From Manduca sexta (lineage: Eukaryota > Arthropoda > Insecta > Lepidoptera > Sphingidae), in contig NC_051141.1 of the NCBI RefSeq assembly GCF_014839805.1, positions 10,114,777-10,178,776 of the forward strand: DNA of 64,000 nucleotides, in the 5' to 3' direction. Numbering within the stretch: position 1 is the first letter of the stretch; each line of letters begins with the position of its first letter. Shown here in pieces: positions 12,795 to 24,374 of the stretch. The notes beneath the pieces are model-generated. The model worked only from the letters and a program-made list of their open reading frames with translations, did not search any database and was not told where the DNA came from. A program made the position numbers and the translations under genes.

Positions 12795-12851
12795 CAGTAT
12801 AATTGGCGCCCAGGACTCGACTGTGGTTGCCGCTGTCAGGCATGAAGCATT
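12795..12851 (-). CDS. DH31-R: DH31/calcitonin-type receptor exon: first Cys of hormone-receptor domain
   Basis: This 57-bp exon has donor GTGAGT and acceptor ttaattaaag. It reads CFMPDSGNHSRVLGANYT and then one base that completes an Asp codon with the next exon. It supplies cysteine 1 of the six-cysteine hormone-receptor (HRM) domain and two potential N-glycosylation sites (NHS, NYT). Phase fits both neighbours. The acceptor lacks a strong pyrimidine tract, so the 5' edge could shift by a few codons. Confidence 0.7.
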
Positions 12852-14439
12852 CTTTAATTAAATTTCGATATTTTTTATATTCGGTACCCAGAGGAAATGG
12901 TCGTTCCGTATTATTTGACAAATCCATCTTGGAAGTATAGTTAGTTTCCATCCTTTAATTTTAAGCCAAAATAATTGATGTTCTTGTTTTGATTTCACAG
13001 TTTGGCATCATCTACAATCAGTTAAACAAGTGATTACATACGGCCAGTGTTTGTAGTTACTGTTAGTATTGCCCAAAGGCGTTGTGTTGTAGCAATTGAC
13101 AACACTTAATTTTTTCAACATCCCCAAATGTTTATATTTTATGAAACTAGACCTAAAAGTATGAGACCCATCAGTGGCGAAGCGTCCATATAAACCGATT
13201 CCTATCGGCTTCCCTTTTAAGTTTATTCACGATTATCTTACTTTTTGATTTCTGTTAAATTGGCCGCGATATGTTATCTAAGGCTATATTTTTTTGCCTT
13301 GGGTTACCTTTTCAAAAATTTCACCACTGAGACCCATATTTTTTAATTTTAAAAACTCTGATATTTTTATGAATGCTTTTCACTTTGATTTTTTTTGTAT
13401 TCGAAAACGACGTAAGCACCTTATGACGTCATATATACGGCTCAAGACGTAATGACCTTCGTTTTGAAGTAAAGAAGAAGTAAAGTGACAGTTTTTTTGT
13501 TTCTCTGTTTCTTTGAAAGTGACAATTGTGACATTCTTATTGTAATATTGACATATGGCATTACCTACTGACGGTGTCTTAGTTTTTAAATAAATAGTAA
13601 GTTCAACCAAGGAACTACCATTCACCCATATGTATGACGTCATCAAATATTTTTCGGTTTTTAATTCTTTATTCGTAAATAACTATGAAATAAATATTAA
13701 AAATACATAATCGAATTTAGAGTAGAAAAATTAAGAAACTTTATTTTTGTTTTAGGCACGTTTACATTTGGAAATGTAATTTTTTATGGCTTTTACTCTA
13801 GCGATTAGTCTATTTTGGCAATTCTTATGGTTTCTACTGTACCTGTTACTTTTATAGGTTCATGAAGAGGCTGAATGTTAATCTGGTTATGGTATAAGGT
13901 ACCTTCAATCCATATCTATAATATAAAGCCGGTCATGTAATTTCTTACGTACGGTTCATTTCACACACTACCGCGGATATATCGCGACATTGATGTACAA
14001 TCAATTTGAAAATTGAATACCGTCGATATTCGTTGCATTTAGTTACATCGTTAAGTTCCACGGTTTCAAAATCTTCCAAACATTAAAGTCGTTCTTCAAT
14101 TAGTGTTCGGTGAAATAAACTTTTATAAGTACGAAGCAGAAAGCATTTTGTTTAGATTTGCGACCGTCACCTACCGTTGCGAATCCTTTCTCGGGAAATT
14201 GTGTTGAAAAACAACACAAATCTTTACCCCAACTATTAGACCACTTGATCCAAAACATTGTTGTCGCCATCAGACCAAGGATGATAAATGATAGTTATAT
14301 TCAAATTTCGACATTTATATTATGATGTTAAAAAATCCCTAAGCCAAGTATTAAAAAGGCATATCACTAAATTTTCATAGAATAATGTTGAAATCATTAC
14401 TAAGGGCTTATATAAATAAGTTTATATAATAATAATAAA
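12852..14439. other. Receptor intron, apart from repeat G
   Basis: Apart from repeat G at 13165-13335 nothing is recognised. The minus-strand frame 13380-13646 lacks any family signature. Confidence 0.45.
13165..13335 (+). repeat. Repeat G, copy 1
   Basis: gacccatcagtggcgaagcg with ccgattcctatcggcttccctttta and a final tttcaccactgag resembles 35533-35710. Class unknown. Confidence 0.45.
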
Positions 14440-14605
14440 GTCTGTATGCGGGGCTCTGGAAGTTTTCTGTTCACGCATGCAATAGGGCCCGCGTGCGGTA
14501 AGCATTTTTATCAGACGATGGAGTCTGTATGTGGGATGCGGAGCATTTCGGTTTAGACATGCTATAGAGCCCGTATGCGGTAACCATTTTCATTAGTCGT
14601 CATAC
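14440..14605 (+). repeat. Two-unit tandem repeat, 83-bp period
   Basis: gtctgtatg starts at 14440 and at 14523. Each unit continues through a catgc-atag-gcccg-atgcggtaa segment and an attttcat/tttatcag segment. The units are roughly 75 percent alike. Confidence 0.75.
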
Positions 14606-14769
14606 CGTATTCGGGAACATCCTGCATGCGGTATAAACTATAAGTACTGTGCCAATGACCAGTGAAAATGAAGCATAAAATTATAATTTATTATTGCTTT
14701 TCTAGAAAACTGTTATTAAGTACATCTGTTTTATTTAAAGGATTTTTTCAAAGGGTGAAATAAATAATC

Positions 14770-14998
14770 CCCGGGCTCGTTCCGTATGCGCCGAAGAAGG
14801 CCACCACGAGTTTTGGTTGGTATGCCGGTGTAGGCAATACAGGGGTTAGGGACTCAGTCCAATGCTCGCTCGGATGATGTTATACCCCCGAGTGTCGGCA
14901 TTGGGCCGTAAGACCGGTGAAACCAACATAAGCATTCCACTTTTCCTCCCAGTGGTGGTAGCGATAACGTATTTTTTTCACAGTAAAAAAAAGGCAAA
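14770..14998 (+). repeat. R1-type 3' UTR fragment with A-rich tail
   Basis: GGCCACCACGAGTTTTGGTTGGTATGCCGGTG-type sequence, then gggttagggactcagtcc, parallels 20487-20545 of the R1 copy (gccaccgcggag, ggtatgccgtgcg, ggttagggactcgg). It ends in an A-rich tail at about 14985. No coding sequence is included. Confidence 0.55.
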
Positions 14999-15786
14999 TA
15001 AATAATACATTTGTAATATACAAACGGTATTTATTTGTCCGTATTGAATTATATAGCATAATATGTTATTATTAAGTAGAGCAAAAGACAGACACAGTAA
15101 CACAGAATATCAATTCTACAGTCTCTTCGTTAATTTATGTATTGATCCCGTTCAAAATTTGTAACTCTGTGAAGAGCGCATGCCGCATGTTAGTGACAAA
15201 TTGATTTACATTATTCGAAAGATATTAAAACTATAGCACAAATAGTCCGACGAAAACAAAACCTCGTCTTATACAGTTACATCATAAAATAGTCTCTCAT
15301 TTGTGATTTTCATTTAACAATGCGAAGATAAAGTTATACCCAGGCACCAAGCATGCCATATTGCGAACCCACCATTTTATCAATAATTGTAAAAATACGA
15401 GAGAATTAATAGTACTACTAGTTAAAAACTGAATGGTATGTGTAATCATGAAATATGAATTTAATATTGCTATTTTCTTCGTCGCAAAGCATAACTTCCT
15501 TGCTAATATTACGTATAATATTATCAACTATGTTATGTTGTTGTAAAGTAGTTAAATTGAGAATTTTGCATACAAAACTCTTTATGAATAACGTAGTTTC
15601 ACAAAGAAATTATTATTTATTTCATTTCAAGGTAGTTTTTATTATCTGGGATAATATGCCTTGGAATTTTAGAATGTGATTAGTTCTATTTAGATTAAAC
15701 TCCGATTACGCCCTCAGCAAATAGTGTTGCGTATTTGTGTATTTAAAGCTTAGTTTGTTTTGCTTCAAAAAATAGTAATATATTGG

Positions 15787-16165
15787 AGTACCACGGTGGC
15801 GTAGTTATAATACGTACGCGTTACGAATGCGACTATGGCTTTGAGGTCCTGGGTCGGGCTAAGTATAATTATGACTAGATTGTTCCATATTCAAAAAATT
15901 ACTCAGCCGCAGCTCGGAGTCAGGAAGTTGGCTGTATGAAACCACTGTGCCTCGGACAGTACGTAAAGCCATTGGTCCTGCGCTTGATTTCTCTCGGGTC
16001 ATGTCGGATTGCCGTCTCATCGGTCTATGATTATGAAGGACGAGAGAGTGCATCTGTGTATTGCATACACACTTGTGAACTATAATATCGCCTGCGTACC
16101 CGGGTGATCTCCGTTGAGATTGGCCGCCGGGCTGAAATTCGACTAGGAGTGATTGAATATATACT
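15787..16165 (+). mobile_element. tRNA-derived SINE, family A, near full length
   Basis: A box-A-like ggtggcgtagttataatacg and a box-B-like gaggtcctgggtcggg lie at the 5' end. A body with cagctcggagtcaggaagttg, ggtcatgtcggattgccgtctca and gagattggccgccgg follows. Other copies are at 43508-43815 and 63100-63262. Open frames on the minus strand here are by-products. Confidence 0.8.
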
Positions 16166-16239
16166 CTCATGCTTCCAAGAAGGACGATAACGAGTGCGAT
16201 AAAAACTTTGGAATCGGTACACGAAACTGCTAAACATTT

Positions 16240-17659
16240 AGTGAGAAAGCCACACTACATGTGTAAATATTGATGGGTTACAAAATAAATTATTAGAATG
16301 ATATATTATGATGATGTATGATTATCGTCTTCTTTATGAAGATAATACAAATTATAGAAGTCTATACAATAATTACACAGGGGCATGAGCTAATAATTTA
16401 TTCTATAACCCATTTGTCTATTTATAGTCCGTTTACCCATAGATATTCGCGGAAATGTAAATTGAAAAGGAGGAGATAATGTATCAGGTTTCAGTCAAGT
16501 TTAGTTTACATAGGTGATATGGGTAATAGAATAGTACTGATTGTAAGAGGGCAAAAATAAAAAGTTCGAAAGTACAATGACAAAACTGGTATATATTATA
16601 GCAGTAACGAGATCCATAGTATAATAAAAGAAAATATATGTAATGTATTACCTATTTTGTGTGTATAATAAAAAAAAAATGTCTGTGTCATGCGCCATTG
16701 TTTGAAAAAAGCAACACTACAGTTTCCAGCCTCTTATTTTCTTGCGAAAACTGTTTTCCAAACTGGTGATAGAGGTAATATTGACGGAATATAAATAATG
16801 TATAACATTTTACTGATTTAAAAAACATATTTATATTCATTTTATAGTTTGATATTTTATAAGTATTTTAGTAACAGTTTCAACTATTGGGTTAATCCAT
16901 GGAATAAGTATTTTGTTTAGGGTTACGATAATTGATAACTACGACAGATAATTTAACATAAACTGTTGTCGAATCATTTTAGTAATTGAAGGATATGGTA
17001 ACTGGCATAATTTATATATATACGAACGAACAGCTGTTATCTAGCTAAACAGAGGAGGTGAAAATAGATTTTATATGGCTGCCATTATACAAGAGTAGAG
17101 AGTGTGGCATGCAAATTTAAAACAAAGGAGGATTATCTTCGGAGATCGTCGGTAAATTTTTAATGACTTGGTAATTTTTTTTGTCTAGATTCTCATGCCT
17201 CGCTCGATCAGCCCTTCTTGTTCTTATTGCTATTACAAATATTGAATTTGAATAAAATATCGAACGTGCAGCTAGTCTACCAGGCAGCATACGATGTGAC
17301 AAAATGTACTGAAATTTATTGGATAAATGATTATTATCCGTCGTCATCGACCTAAGCAAAATTTATCACAGTTCCATAACTGCCTCTCCTAGCAACAATA
17401 CTGGTACCTCATCATGATTAATAGTTAAAAATCGATTTAGTAGGACCGCCTCTAATCGAACAGTACTTGGAAGAATAAATTATATGAAAAACAGACGCGT
17501 AACACAAACATTTCAAATAAACAGGCGGGATTCCTAAACACACTTATCGCTCTATTTTATTTTATTACAAACCGTCCCTACGATACAACAGCCGTTGGTT
17601 TGAAGTGAAAAAGGAGATATCATAAAAGAGTATTTTACAATTACACCAATTAAATCAAG
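16240..17659. other. Receptor intron, nothing recognised
   Basis: AT-rich between the SINE and the copia LTR. Short frames at 17117-17359 and 17552-17800 look like chance. Confidence 0.45.
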
Positions 17660-17928
17660 TGTTGAAAGTTCATGAATCTGTTTGTTTAGGGGAGTTGAGC
17701 TCTGCATGTTATTGTCGGGTTTTATGGAAACTGCGCCAACATTTTTGCAGGACCTATATGTAGCGAGTAGCAAACTGATAGTTGCATCCTGAGGTGGCAT
17801 TAAAATATGTAAGTGTCGCCATCTAATCCTGCGTACATAGATTAATTTGATTGTCTATTGCGTATCTATTTTGAGCATCTATATAAAAATAAAGTTCAGT
17901 CTATTCCAACCACGCCGATGGTTCAATA
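17660..17928 (+). repeat. Putative copia 5' LTR
   Basis: This stretch begins TGTTGAAAG and ends directly before the primer-binding site GGTTATGGGCC, which matches the internal initiator tRNA-Met sequence used by insect copia elements. A TATA-like segment (atataaaaataaag, 17880-17893) lies near its end. No second LTR is available to confirm the borders. Confidence 0.55.
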
Positions 17929-17964
17929 GGTTATGGGCCAAAGCCCGCCCAAAAATATAATAAA

Positions 17965-18199
17965 CTAGTTGACCCGAAAGACGTCGTCCCGTTTTAACTA
18001 TGAATTTGCAGCGCGCATTGTGTCGATCGCTGACAGTTATTTCAAACAATTGTCAGTTATATAAAATTAATATTTTCGTTAAGTTTTCTTAAATTTTGTA
18101 ATTTTCCGCGCAATTTTTTGAATTTTTTCTTTCATAAGAACCTTCTCGTGACAATAACAAATACAACAACAACAAAAAAAATAGCGAAATCGGTCCAGC
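17965..18199 (-). mobile_element. Helitron fragment inside the copia leader
   Basis: It starts on the plus strand with CTAG then TTGACCCGAAAGACGTCGTC, and includes GCGCGCATTGTGTCGATCGC and a GCGAAATCGGTCCAGC end. These are parts of a lepidopteran Helitron family I recall, here reversed with its 3' CTAG terminus on the left. The 5' TC end is missing: the element stops at GGTCCAGC, 20 bases before the gag ATG. Confidence 0.65.
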
Positions 18200-18219
18200 A
18201 TTCATTATACGGCACAGTG

Positions 18220-18760
18220 ATGATGGCAGGAAATTATTTATTGAATGTCCCGATGTTAAAGGGTAGAGATAACTACGATGATTGGGCATTTGCAGTTGAA
18301 AATATCCTCATCCTTGAAGGCATCGATATCAGCAACAGCAATAATTTAAGCGAGAAAGACGACAGGAAGGCTAAAGCTAGGATGGTGATGACTATTGATC
18401 CGTTGTTGTTAGTTCACATAAAAAGTGATACCACAGTGCATAGCTTGTGGACCTAATTAAAAACATTGTTCGACGAGTCTGGTTTCACGCGCCGCATCAT
18501 TCTACTCCGAAACTTAATTTCCATTCGTCTCGAAACTTCGGACTCCATGGCAGCTTACGTGACATAGCTTGAGGATACAGCACAAAAACTCAAAGGCACA
18601 GGTTTCTAAATCAATGACGAGTGGGTCGGGTCGCTTTTGTTATTCGGATTGCCAGATAAGTTCTCGCGAATGATCATGGCAAAAGAACATTCAGGGATGA
18701 AAATCAGTGCAAACAGTATAAAGACGAAATTATTGGACACAAGCGCAGACTGAAAATACG
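18220..18760 (+). pseudogene. copia gag relic
   Basis: From the ATG at 18220 it reads MMAGNYLLNVPMLKGRDNYD, then DWAFAVENILILEG. This is the Ty1/copia Gag N-terminus, with the W of the YxxW motif. A stop (TAA) follows at 18454, but similarity continues: LKTLFDESGFTRRIILLRNL, LEDTAQKLKGTG, and LLFGLPDKFSRMIMAKE. These are the usual UBN2-type Gag segments. At least three in-frame stops occur. The Gag zinc knuckle was not seen. Confidence 0.8.
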
Positions 18761-18876
18761 AAGTCCGATGGTGATTTTATTGCCAATAACACATATTCAA
18801 GGGTACGCCAAGTATGCAAAGAAAAAGCAAATGGCGTCGATTATGCCAATAATAAAATATAAAATACCGATCAAAC

Positions 18877-19845
18877 TTGAAGTCAGAAAGTTTGATAACA
18901 ACCTCAGAAGTAACAACTTCAGTTACGGTGTGGCATAGAAGATTAAGTCATATAAATAGCAGAGACTTAAATGTAATGAAAAATGGCGCTGTTAAAGGGC
19001 TTGAGTACAAAGAAAGAGCAAATATTAGTAAACTCAATTGTACAGTGTGTTGTGAAGGTAGCAATCAAGGTTACCTTTTCCAAATAGTAGAAATAGAAGT
19101 GAATGTGTGTTGGACATAGTGCATTCTAAGGTCTCAGGTCCAATGGAGACAAAACCGTTTGGTATGTTCAGGTAATGCTTGCTATATGTAGACGAGAACA
19201 ACCGTATGTCATTTGTGTATGTTTTAAAAATTATAATGAAGTATTTAAGTATTTTAAAGAATTCAAGTTAATGGTTGAGAAGCTGAAAAATACCAGTTTC
19301 AAAGTGATTAGGTCAGAAAATGGGACTGAATTTTGTTGAAACGAATTGACAAATTATTTGAATCAAACGGGTATTGTTCGCCAACGTACAAACCCATACA
19401 CACTACAACAGAAAGGGCTTTGTGAACGGCTAAATAGGGCAATCGTGGAGAAAGCCAGGGGTTTATTATGCTATGCAAATTTAGACAAGAAATTTTGGGC
19501 TGAAGCTGTTCATACAGCTATCTAAGAAATAGGTCATTAGCCGCTGGATTAAACCAAAGAAGTCCATATGAGGTCTGGACGGGAAGTAAACAAGATATAA
19601 GTCATATACGTATACTTGGTAAAGTAGTCATGGTTCATGTTCCGAAATGAAAAAGGTTGAAATGGGACCGAAAGACATTTAAGAATTATTTAGTTGGATA
19701 TTCAGTTAATGTAAAGGGCTATAGGCTATAGGGCTGTACTTAGCTATAAGGAAGAACTAAAATATATTGAAGATTGTGATGCTTGGGAAGTGGTCGATAA
19801 ACCATCACAAGGCACGGTTGTATAGTGTAAGTGGGTGTTTCTATA
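18877..19845 (+). pseudogene. copia integrase and start of RT, relic
   Basis: TVWHRRLSHINSRDL opens the GAG-pre-integrase zinc region (HxxxxH...CxxC, with CTVCCEGSNQ). The integrase core follows: VIRSENGTEF-NELTNYL, then GIVRQRTNPYTLQQKGLCER and LNRAIVEKARGLL, with the final core Glu in the CERLNR segment. NQRSPYEVWTGSKQD and LRILGK-type text mark its end. The RT begins LKYIEDCDAWEVVDKPSQG and stops at CKWVF, where the sequence switches to R1. Confidence 0.8.
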
Positions 19846-19847
19846 TT

Positions 19848-20685
19848 TTCACGGAGACGTCCGGCCCATGGCACTATACGGCAGCTCGGTCTGGGCTGAC
19901 GAGCTGAGAGAGCGTTCTGCCCCTCTCTTGCAGGGCCTGCAGCACGTAGTGGCGTAGTGGGCGATCAGGGCGTACTGCTCGGTTTCGTTCGAGGTAGCTT
20001 GCTTGTTTGCCGGAGTTATCCAGCCCGGAACGAAGAGCGAATCGTTCCTAGATCAGTCGTCAGAGGAGATCTTTTACTGCCGGTCGTGGTCGCTTCCATG
20101 GTCGGTAGCCAAAGATCCTGGCAAGTGGTGGCCCAATTTTGTGAGGTAGTCATCTCGCAGAAGGAGATTGCCGAGAGGGTTCGGGAGAGGGTAGATACCT
20201 CACGCCACCAGAGGACACGTAGGAGGCGCCGGGCATATGCCTAACCGGCGTCTCCCGCCCTGTGGAATGGGGGCGTTTGGAGAATTCCACCACGGTATCC
20301 CCTGCCTGTCGTAAAAGGCGACTAATATGGGCCATCGGGAGGTCGTTACCAGGCGGCTGGGGCCGTCCGCCCTTAGTGTACGTTGTGCACATTTCGCATA
20401 TTGTGATGACCACCGGAACGGACGGCAGCGTGGAAGGTAGGCCCTACGCCGTTACGCCTGCAGTCGTCGCTAATGCGCTAAAGAGGGCCACCGCGGAGAT
20501 TTAATTGGTATGCCGTGCGTTGTATGTAGGTTAGGGACTCGGCCAGGCAGTCGCTCAAAGGTCAATATCAAATCCGGGCGGCTCACTGCCAGTTTGTAAG
20601 GCACGATGACCCCAAGATAACCCCTCAGTCGCCAAGGCTGGGCGGTAGTCACTAGGCACTTTTACCGCGAAAACAAAAAAAAAGT
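19848..20685 (+). mobile_element. R1-clade non-LTR retrotransposon, 3' end
   Basis: It starts inside ORF2 with MALYGSSVWADELRERSAPL and LQGLQHVVA, the conserved block after RT in R1-type proteins. It then jumps frames to WQVVAQFCEVVISQKEIAER and ends RTRRRRRAYA at a stop near 20241. A GC-rich 3' UTR follows (ccacggtatcccctgcctgtcg, 20290-20311) and a short poly(A) near 20675-20685. It is 5' truncated and inserted in or joined to copia RT. Confidence 0.8.
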
Positions 20686-20689
20686 TACT

Positions 20690-22715
20690 ACATTAAAGGA
20701 AAACATCTTATGAGTTGTATGTAATTCTGTACCTATTATGCAAGCATTTATTCGATTTTCCGTTCACTTTAAACGTCTTGTATAACCACATTTGCCTTTA
20801 ATACTATCACGACTACCCATAGTCAGGACCATAATTGTATTTTGTTATATTCTTACTGCACTATACGCTGCTAGCTTCCTTTGCAGCCTGGTCTCAAATA
20901 TGCATCCTATATAGGTAATGTGATGATGTACTCACACAATTCAATAACAGTTGTTTAAGTATATTTTTTATCGTAATAACATAAATGTCTCGAATTTAGT
21001 TTATTCGAGGCATTGACTGGTTTCAGAAGCAAGAAACTAAGGAAAGCTGTGACCACTTCGATAATTGGCAGGTGTCCGTTTTTAGCCATCGTTGTAAGGC
21101 AGTAATGCAATTTAAGGGGATAACCACACACCACTTAATTAAGAACGTGACTGCCACATATTATGTTCATGACATTGTATTATCAATTAGTATAAATTGT
21201 TTCAGAATATAATCAACTTATTAACATAATCAACTAAGGAAAAATTATGTAGATTTAATCTTTAAATATAATAAAATTGTAACAGGCACATGTCTGTACA
21301 ATATAAATATTGAAGTAAAACTAGTATGCGAGTCTCTACCAGAATAATATATATAACGCGGGATTTTTATTCCGGAAAAACCTTTTTAACAGGGCAGAGC
21401 CGCGAACAAAACTTAGTTTTCAAAAAATATTACGTTCAAAACTATTTATTTAAAGTGCGACTCAAGTACTTAGCAAATGCGCTTTTAATCATCGAAGATC
21501 AAAAGATTCGTGGTAGTACCTACCTATCAGACTGGAGAGTGAGTAAGACTCGCGCCTTGCTGACAGGGATAGCGTCTATTTTGTTCGTGACGCAAAGGAA
21601 CCTCATAACCAACGACCTTGCTGACTTCGGTAACTTACATACATTGCTTTATTTATTTAGTCCGTATGTTACCTTTTTCCTGTTAAGTCGCCGAGCCACA
21701 GATGATGAAATATAATAAAGGAATCGTTTGACACGGATGGACGTACACGAGCTAGCTTTGAACTGTTAAAAAAAGAAGAAAGAAAGGTTATATTATTGGG
21801 AAAACGTCAGTATAACATGTATAATAAAGAAGATAAAAAAAAAAACGAAAAATGTAAATAAATATAACACAATTGTACCCATTGTGCGAACAATGGGAAC
21901 CCTCATTCAGCTTCTCGGTGCAGTACCAGCCTGAGTGAGGTGCGGACGCTCAGTTAGAGAGAAATATAATTTGCGTTATTGTCAAATACAATACATTAAG
22001 ATAATTTTAAACATAACGTATTAACCCATAAAGAAGAGATAGATAAATACTGTGGTTTTGGGACACGTATTATACATTCGTTTTTCCGCGCCTGATTTTG
22101 ATACAAATATTTTTTCACTATTTTACGATATTAAAAAATACAAATTTTGTTTTAATTTCTCCTATTGCATGCAATTCGCTTATAATATGAAAAATAAAAT
22201 TTTATATTTTTCAGTTATCATGTCTATATTTATATATTATAAAAACCAAAGTCAGTACACTATATAGGTTGATAAAAACTAATTGCTGTAAGTTCGTCTT
22301 GCTAAAATTCGAGAATGATTGGACCGATTTAGCTAATTTATATTTTGAAACATTTGTGGAAGTTCAGGGAAAGTTTAAATTTTGATAAACATAAACAATA
22401 AATAAAATGTTCCTGATGCGAAACTCGAGTGCGAAATTTTAAATGTCTTATATCATTTTAAAAATAAAATTGTTAATTGGTTGTAAAATATTTACAAGTG
22501 CATTCAGTATTTTGTCTGTTCCTTATGTGAGGAAACGCAGAACAATAACAAGCAGTCTATTCATAGTTGCAGTATGAGATCTGATATCTTTCATCTGTAT
22601 TGTTAAAATATAAAATAGTACTACTCTTTATGTTTTAAAATGCCATGGAGAAGACGACCTGACTTAGGTCGGTGAAGTCAATCAAATGTGCGACGAGCTA
22701 CTCTGAAGAGCTACC
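20690..22715. other. Receptor intron, apart from a Helitron end
   Basis: Only the Helitron 3' fragment at 21335-21416 is identified. The frame 22052-22267 is Phe/Tyr/Asn-rich chance coding. Confidence 0.45.
21335..21416 (+). mobile_element. Helitron 3' end fragment
   Basis: tataacgcgggatttttattccggaaa, then gggcagagccgcgaacaaaa and CTTAG before T, is a mutated Helitron 3' end. The 129-codon open frame at 21326-21715 runs through it and is therefore not taken as a gene. Confidence 0.55.
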
Positions 22716-22727
22716 TCACGTGTAAAC

Positions 22728-22914
22728 CGCACTGACAACTAGTGAGAAGCATATAATGATAACATTCGTATTGTTATGGCGGGATTGCGTGCCACAGTGA
22801 ATAATAATGAAGAAGATAGGCTTTGGAACGACTTCGAGTACACCAAACACAACATCGAGCATAAAATGAAATAGAGCAATTCTGCAGACGCTGTGTTCCT
22901 GTAAACCTGGAAAA
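22728..22914 (-). CDS. Candidate hydrophobic exon, gene unknown
   Basis: On the minus strand, acceptor gtgtatttttttccag is followed by a stretch reading YRNTASAELLYFILCSMLCL, then VYSKSFQSLSSSLLFTVARN and PAITIRMLSLYASH, ending in a stop. It has one membrane-like segment. The VY..S...S...LLF...R.P..I pattern faintly recalls the C-terminal part of insect odorant receptors. It lies in the 19-kb intron of the receptor gene and does not fit that protein. No companion exon was found. Confidence 0.25.
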
Positions 22915-23483
22915 AAATACACATATGTAGTTAAACTTGCCCCATTAATTTGTCGCAATGATAAAGATAATATTTGCTGAGAAATGCTGGTTGAGAGGGC
23001 TGAACTCTTGCAGCGAGACTTCCATTAGTAAATTATTTGATTTAAATTATCGCGTAAATATAATAAAATATGAAATACTACCGTTATATCTTTATAAGTT
23101 TCACATGGGCTTGTCGATATCTAAAATATTTTGAACTCTCAGGATATATTTTATGATTTTCGTTAACACCAAATGTTATTTACCATATCTGTTCATATAT
23201 TGGTAAATGTCCAAAATGTTGAGATCATCTTTCAGGACACTCAGTGAATCTTGGTTTTTGACCTAGTAATGTTAATGTCAAATGTAAATACACGCAGTGT
23301 GTTAAAACATTTGTCGCAGTAATCCTCGGATGCGTTAAATTTGTGGTACAGCGAACGATCGAGCGACCGAACGAGCGTGGCGCGGCAACGGCCGATGAGC
23401 GCCGGAAATAAAAAATCAAACGCAAAACTCCTTTAAGTACATTTTGAGTCTAACATTTTTTGCATTCGTTTTGTTGCAGAAAG

Positions 23484-23602
23484 TACGTCGGTATATATAT
23501 ATATACCGACGTACACGACCGACGCCGACCGACGACGGTATATATACCGACGTTTTATATTATATATATATATATATATATAAAATAAGAAAATATATAT
23601 AT
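23484..23602. repeat. Nested palindromes and TA-rich microsatellite
   Basis: A 32-bp perfect palindrome (gtacgtcgg, TA run, ccgacgtac) is followed 15 bases later by a second with the same outer motif (cgtcgg-type arms around tatata). A TA microsatellite comes after. Likely cruciform-prone. Confidence 0.85.
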
Positions 23603-23904
23603 ATAAAAACTTAACTGATAGGTAAATAAAACAGACGACTAAGTATTAAATGCATTGTTCTTCTCTCAAAATTAATATTAACTTCTATCTCTAAAACCTA
23701 GCATGAATCAAATTCTTATGATAATAGTCTGCAAAAATATATATCTATATCATTAGATAAAGCAACATGTGGCGAAAACTAGAAAAAATCTTGAGATCAC
23801 CAAAATAGATTAGATTAGTTATTATGTAGATTGGCGTCATTCTTTGTGTGATTTATGTTATTGAAACAAATCGTTTTTAATGTTGTTATTAGTATTTATT
23901 ATTA

Positions 23905-24240
23905 ATTTTCTTTTTTTTTATTGGTTTGAATGACGAGTCAAGCTTGGCCTTCGCATGATAGTAAGCGATATGATCACCCATAAACAGAAGACACACCATG
24001 CAAAACCTTGAATTGCAAAGTGTTGTTAGGTATTCCACTGCGTTCGCCATCCTGTGACGTGAGATGTTAAGTCTCATTATGTCCAGTAGTTACACTGGCT
24101 ACAATATCCTTCAAACCAGAACACAACAGTGCCTACACACTGCTGCTAGGCGGCAGAAATAGATAGTGCCGTGACACCTACCCAGGCGGACCACCAATAG
24201 GTCTCACTCTCAGTTTGACTGAGACTTAAAGGGCGGACCT
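23905..24240 (-). repeat. Repeat D, uninterrupted copy
   Basis: Reversed, with an A-rich tail at its left end (ttttctttttttttattgg on plus). It includes caaaccttgaattgcaaagtg, the ggatggcgaacgcagtggaa junction region and tgtccagtagttacactggc. SINE-like or LINE 3'-derived; I recall it as common in Lepidoptera. It is the reference for the split copy at 25258-27133. Confidence 0.75.
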
Positions 24241-24374
24241 ATAGGTCCATCACTCGGTAAAGTCATCGAAACGTCGGGAGAACATTAAAATATTAAAACC
24301 GCGATAAAATCTGAACAATAGTTGAATTTTAATGTTGTAACTTTTACTCTGATTTATAAAATAAAAAAAAAATA

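Larger units (their letters stand above)
17660..19845 (+). mobile_element. Ty1/copia retrotransposon, truncated and damaged
   Basis: A putative 5' LTR is followed by an initiator-Met half-tRNA primer site (GGTTATGGGCC, 17929-17939). Then come a Helitron fragment, a gag relic, a GAG-pre-integrase/integrase relic and the first residues of RT (ending CKWVF). The element stops abruptly at about 19845, where R1 sequence begins. No 3' LTR was found. Multiple stops are present. Confidence 0.85.

Noticed and set aside
15859..16237. Two overlapping minus-strand open frames of 103 and 68 codons
   Set aside because: Both are antisense to SINE family A.
21326..21715. 129-codon open frame on plus strand
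   Set aside because: It runs through a Helitron 3' end and shows no domain or splice context.
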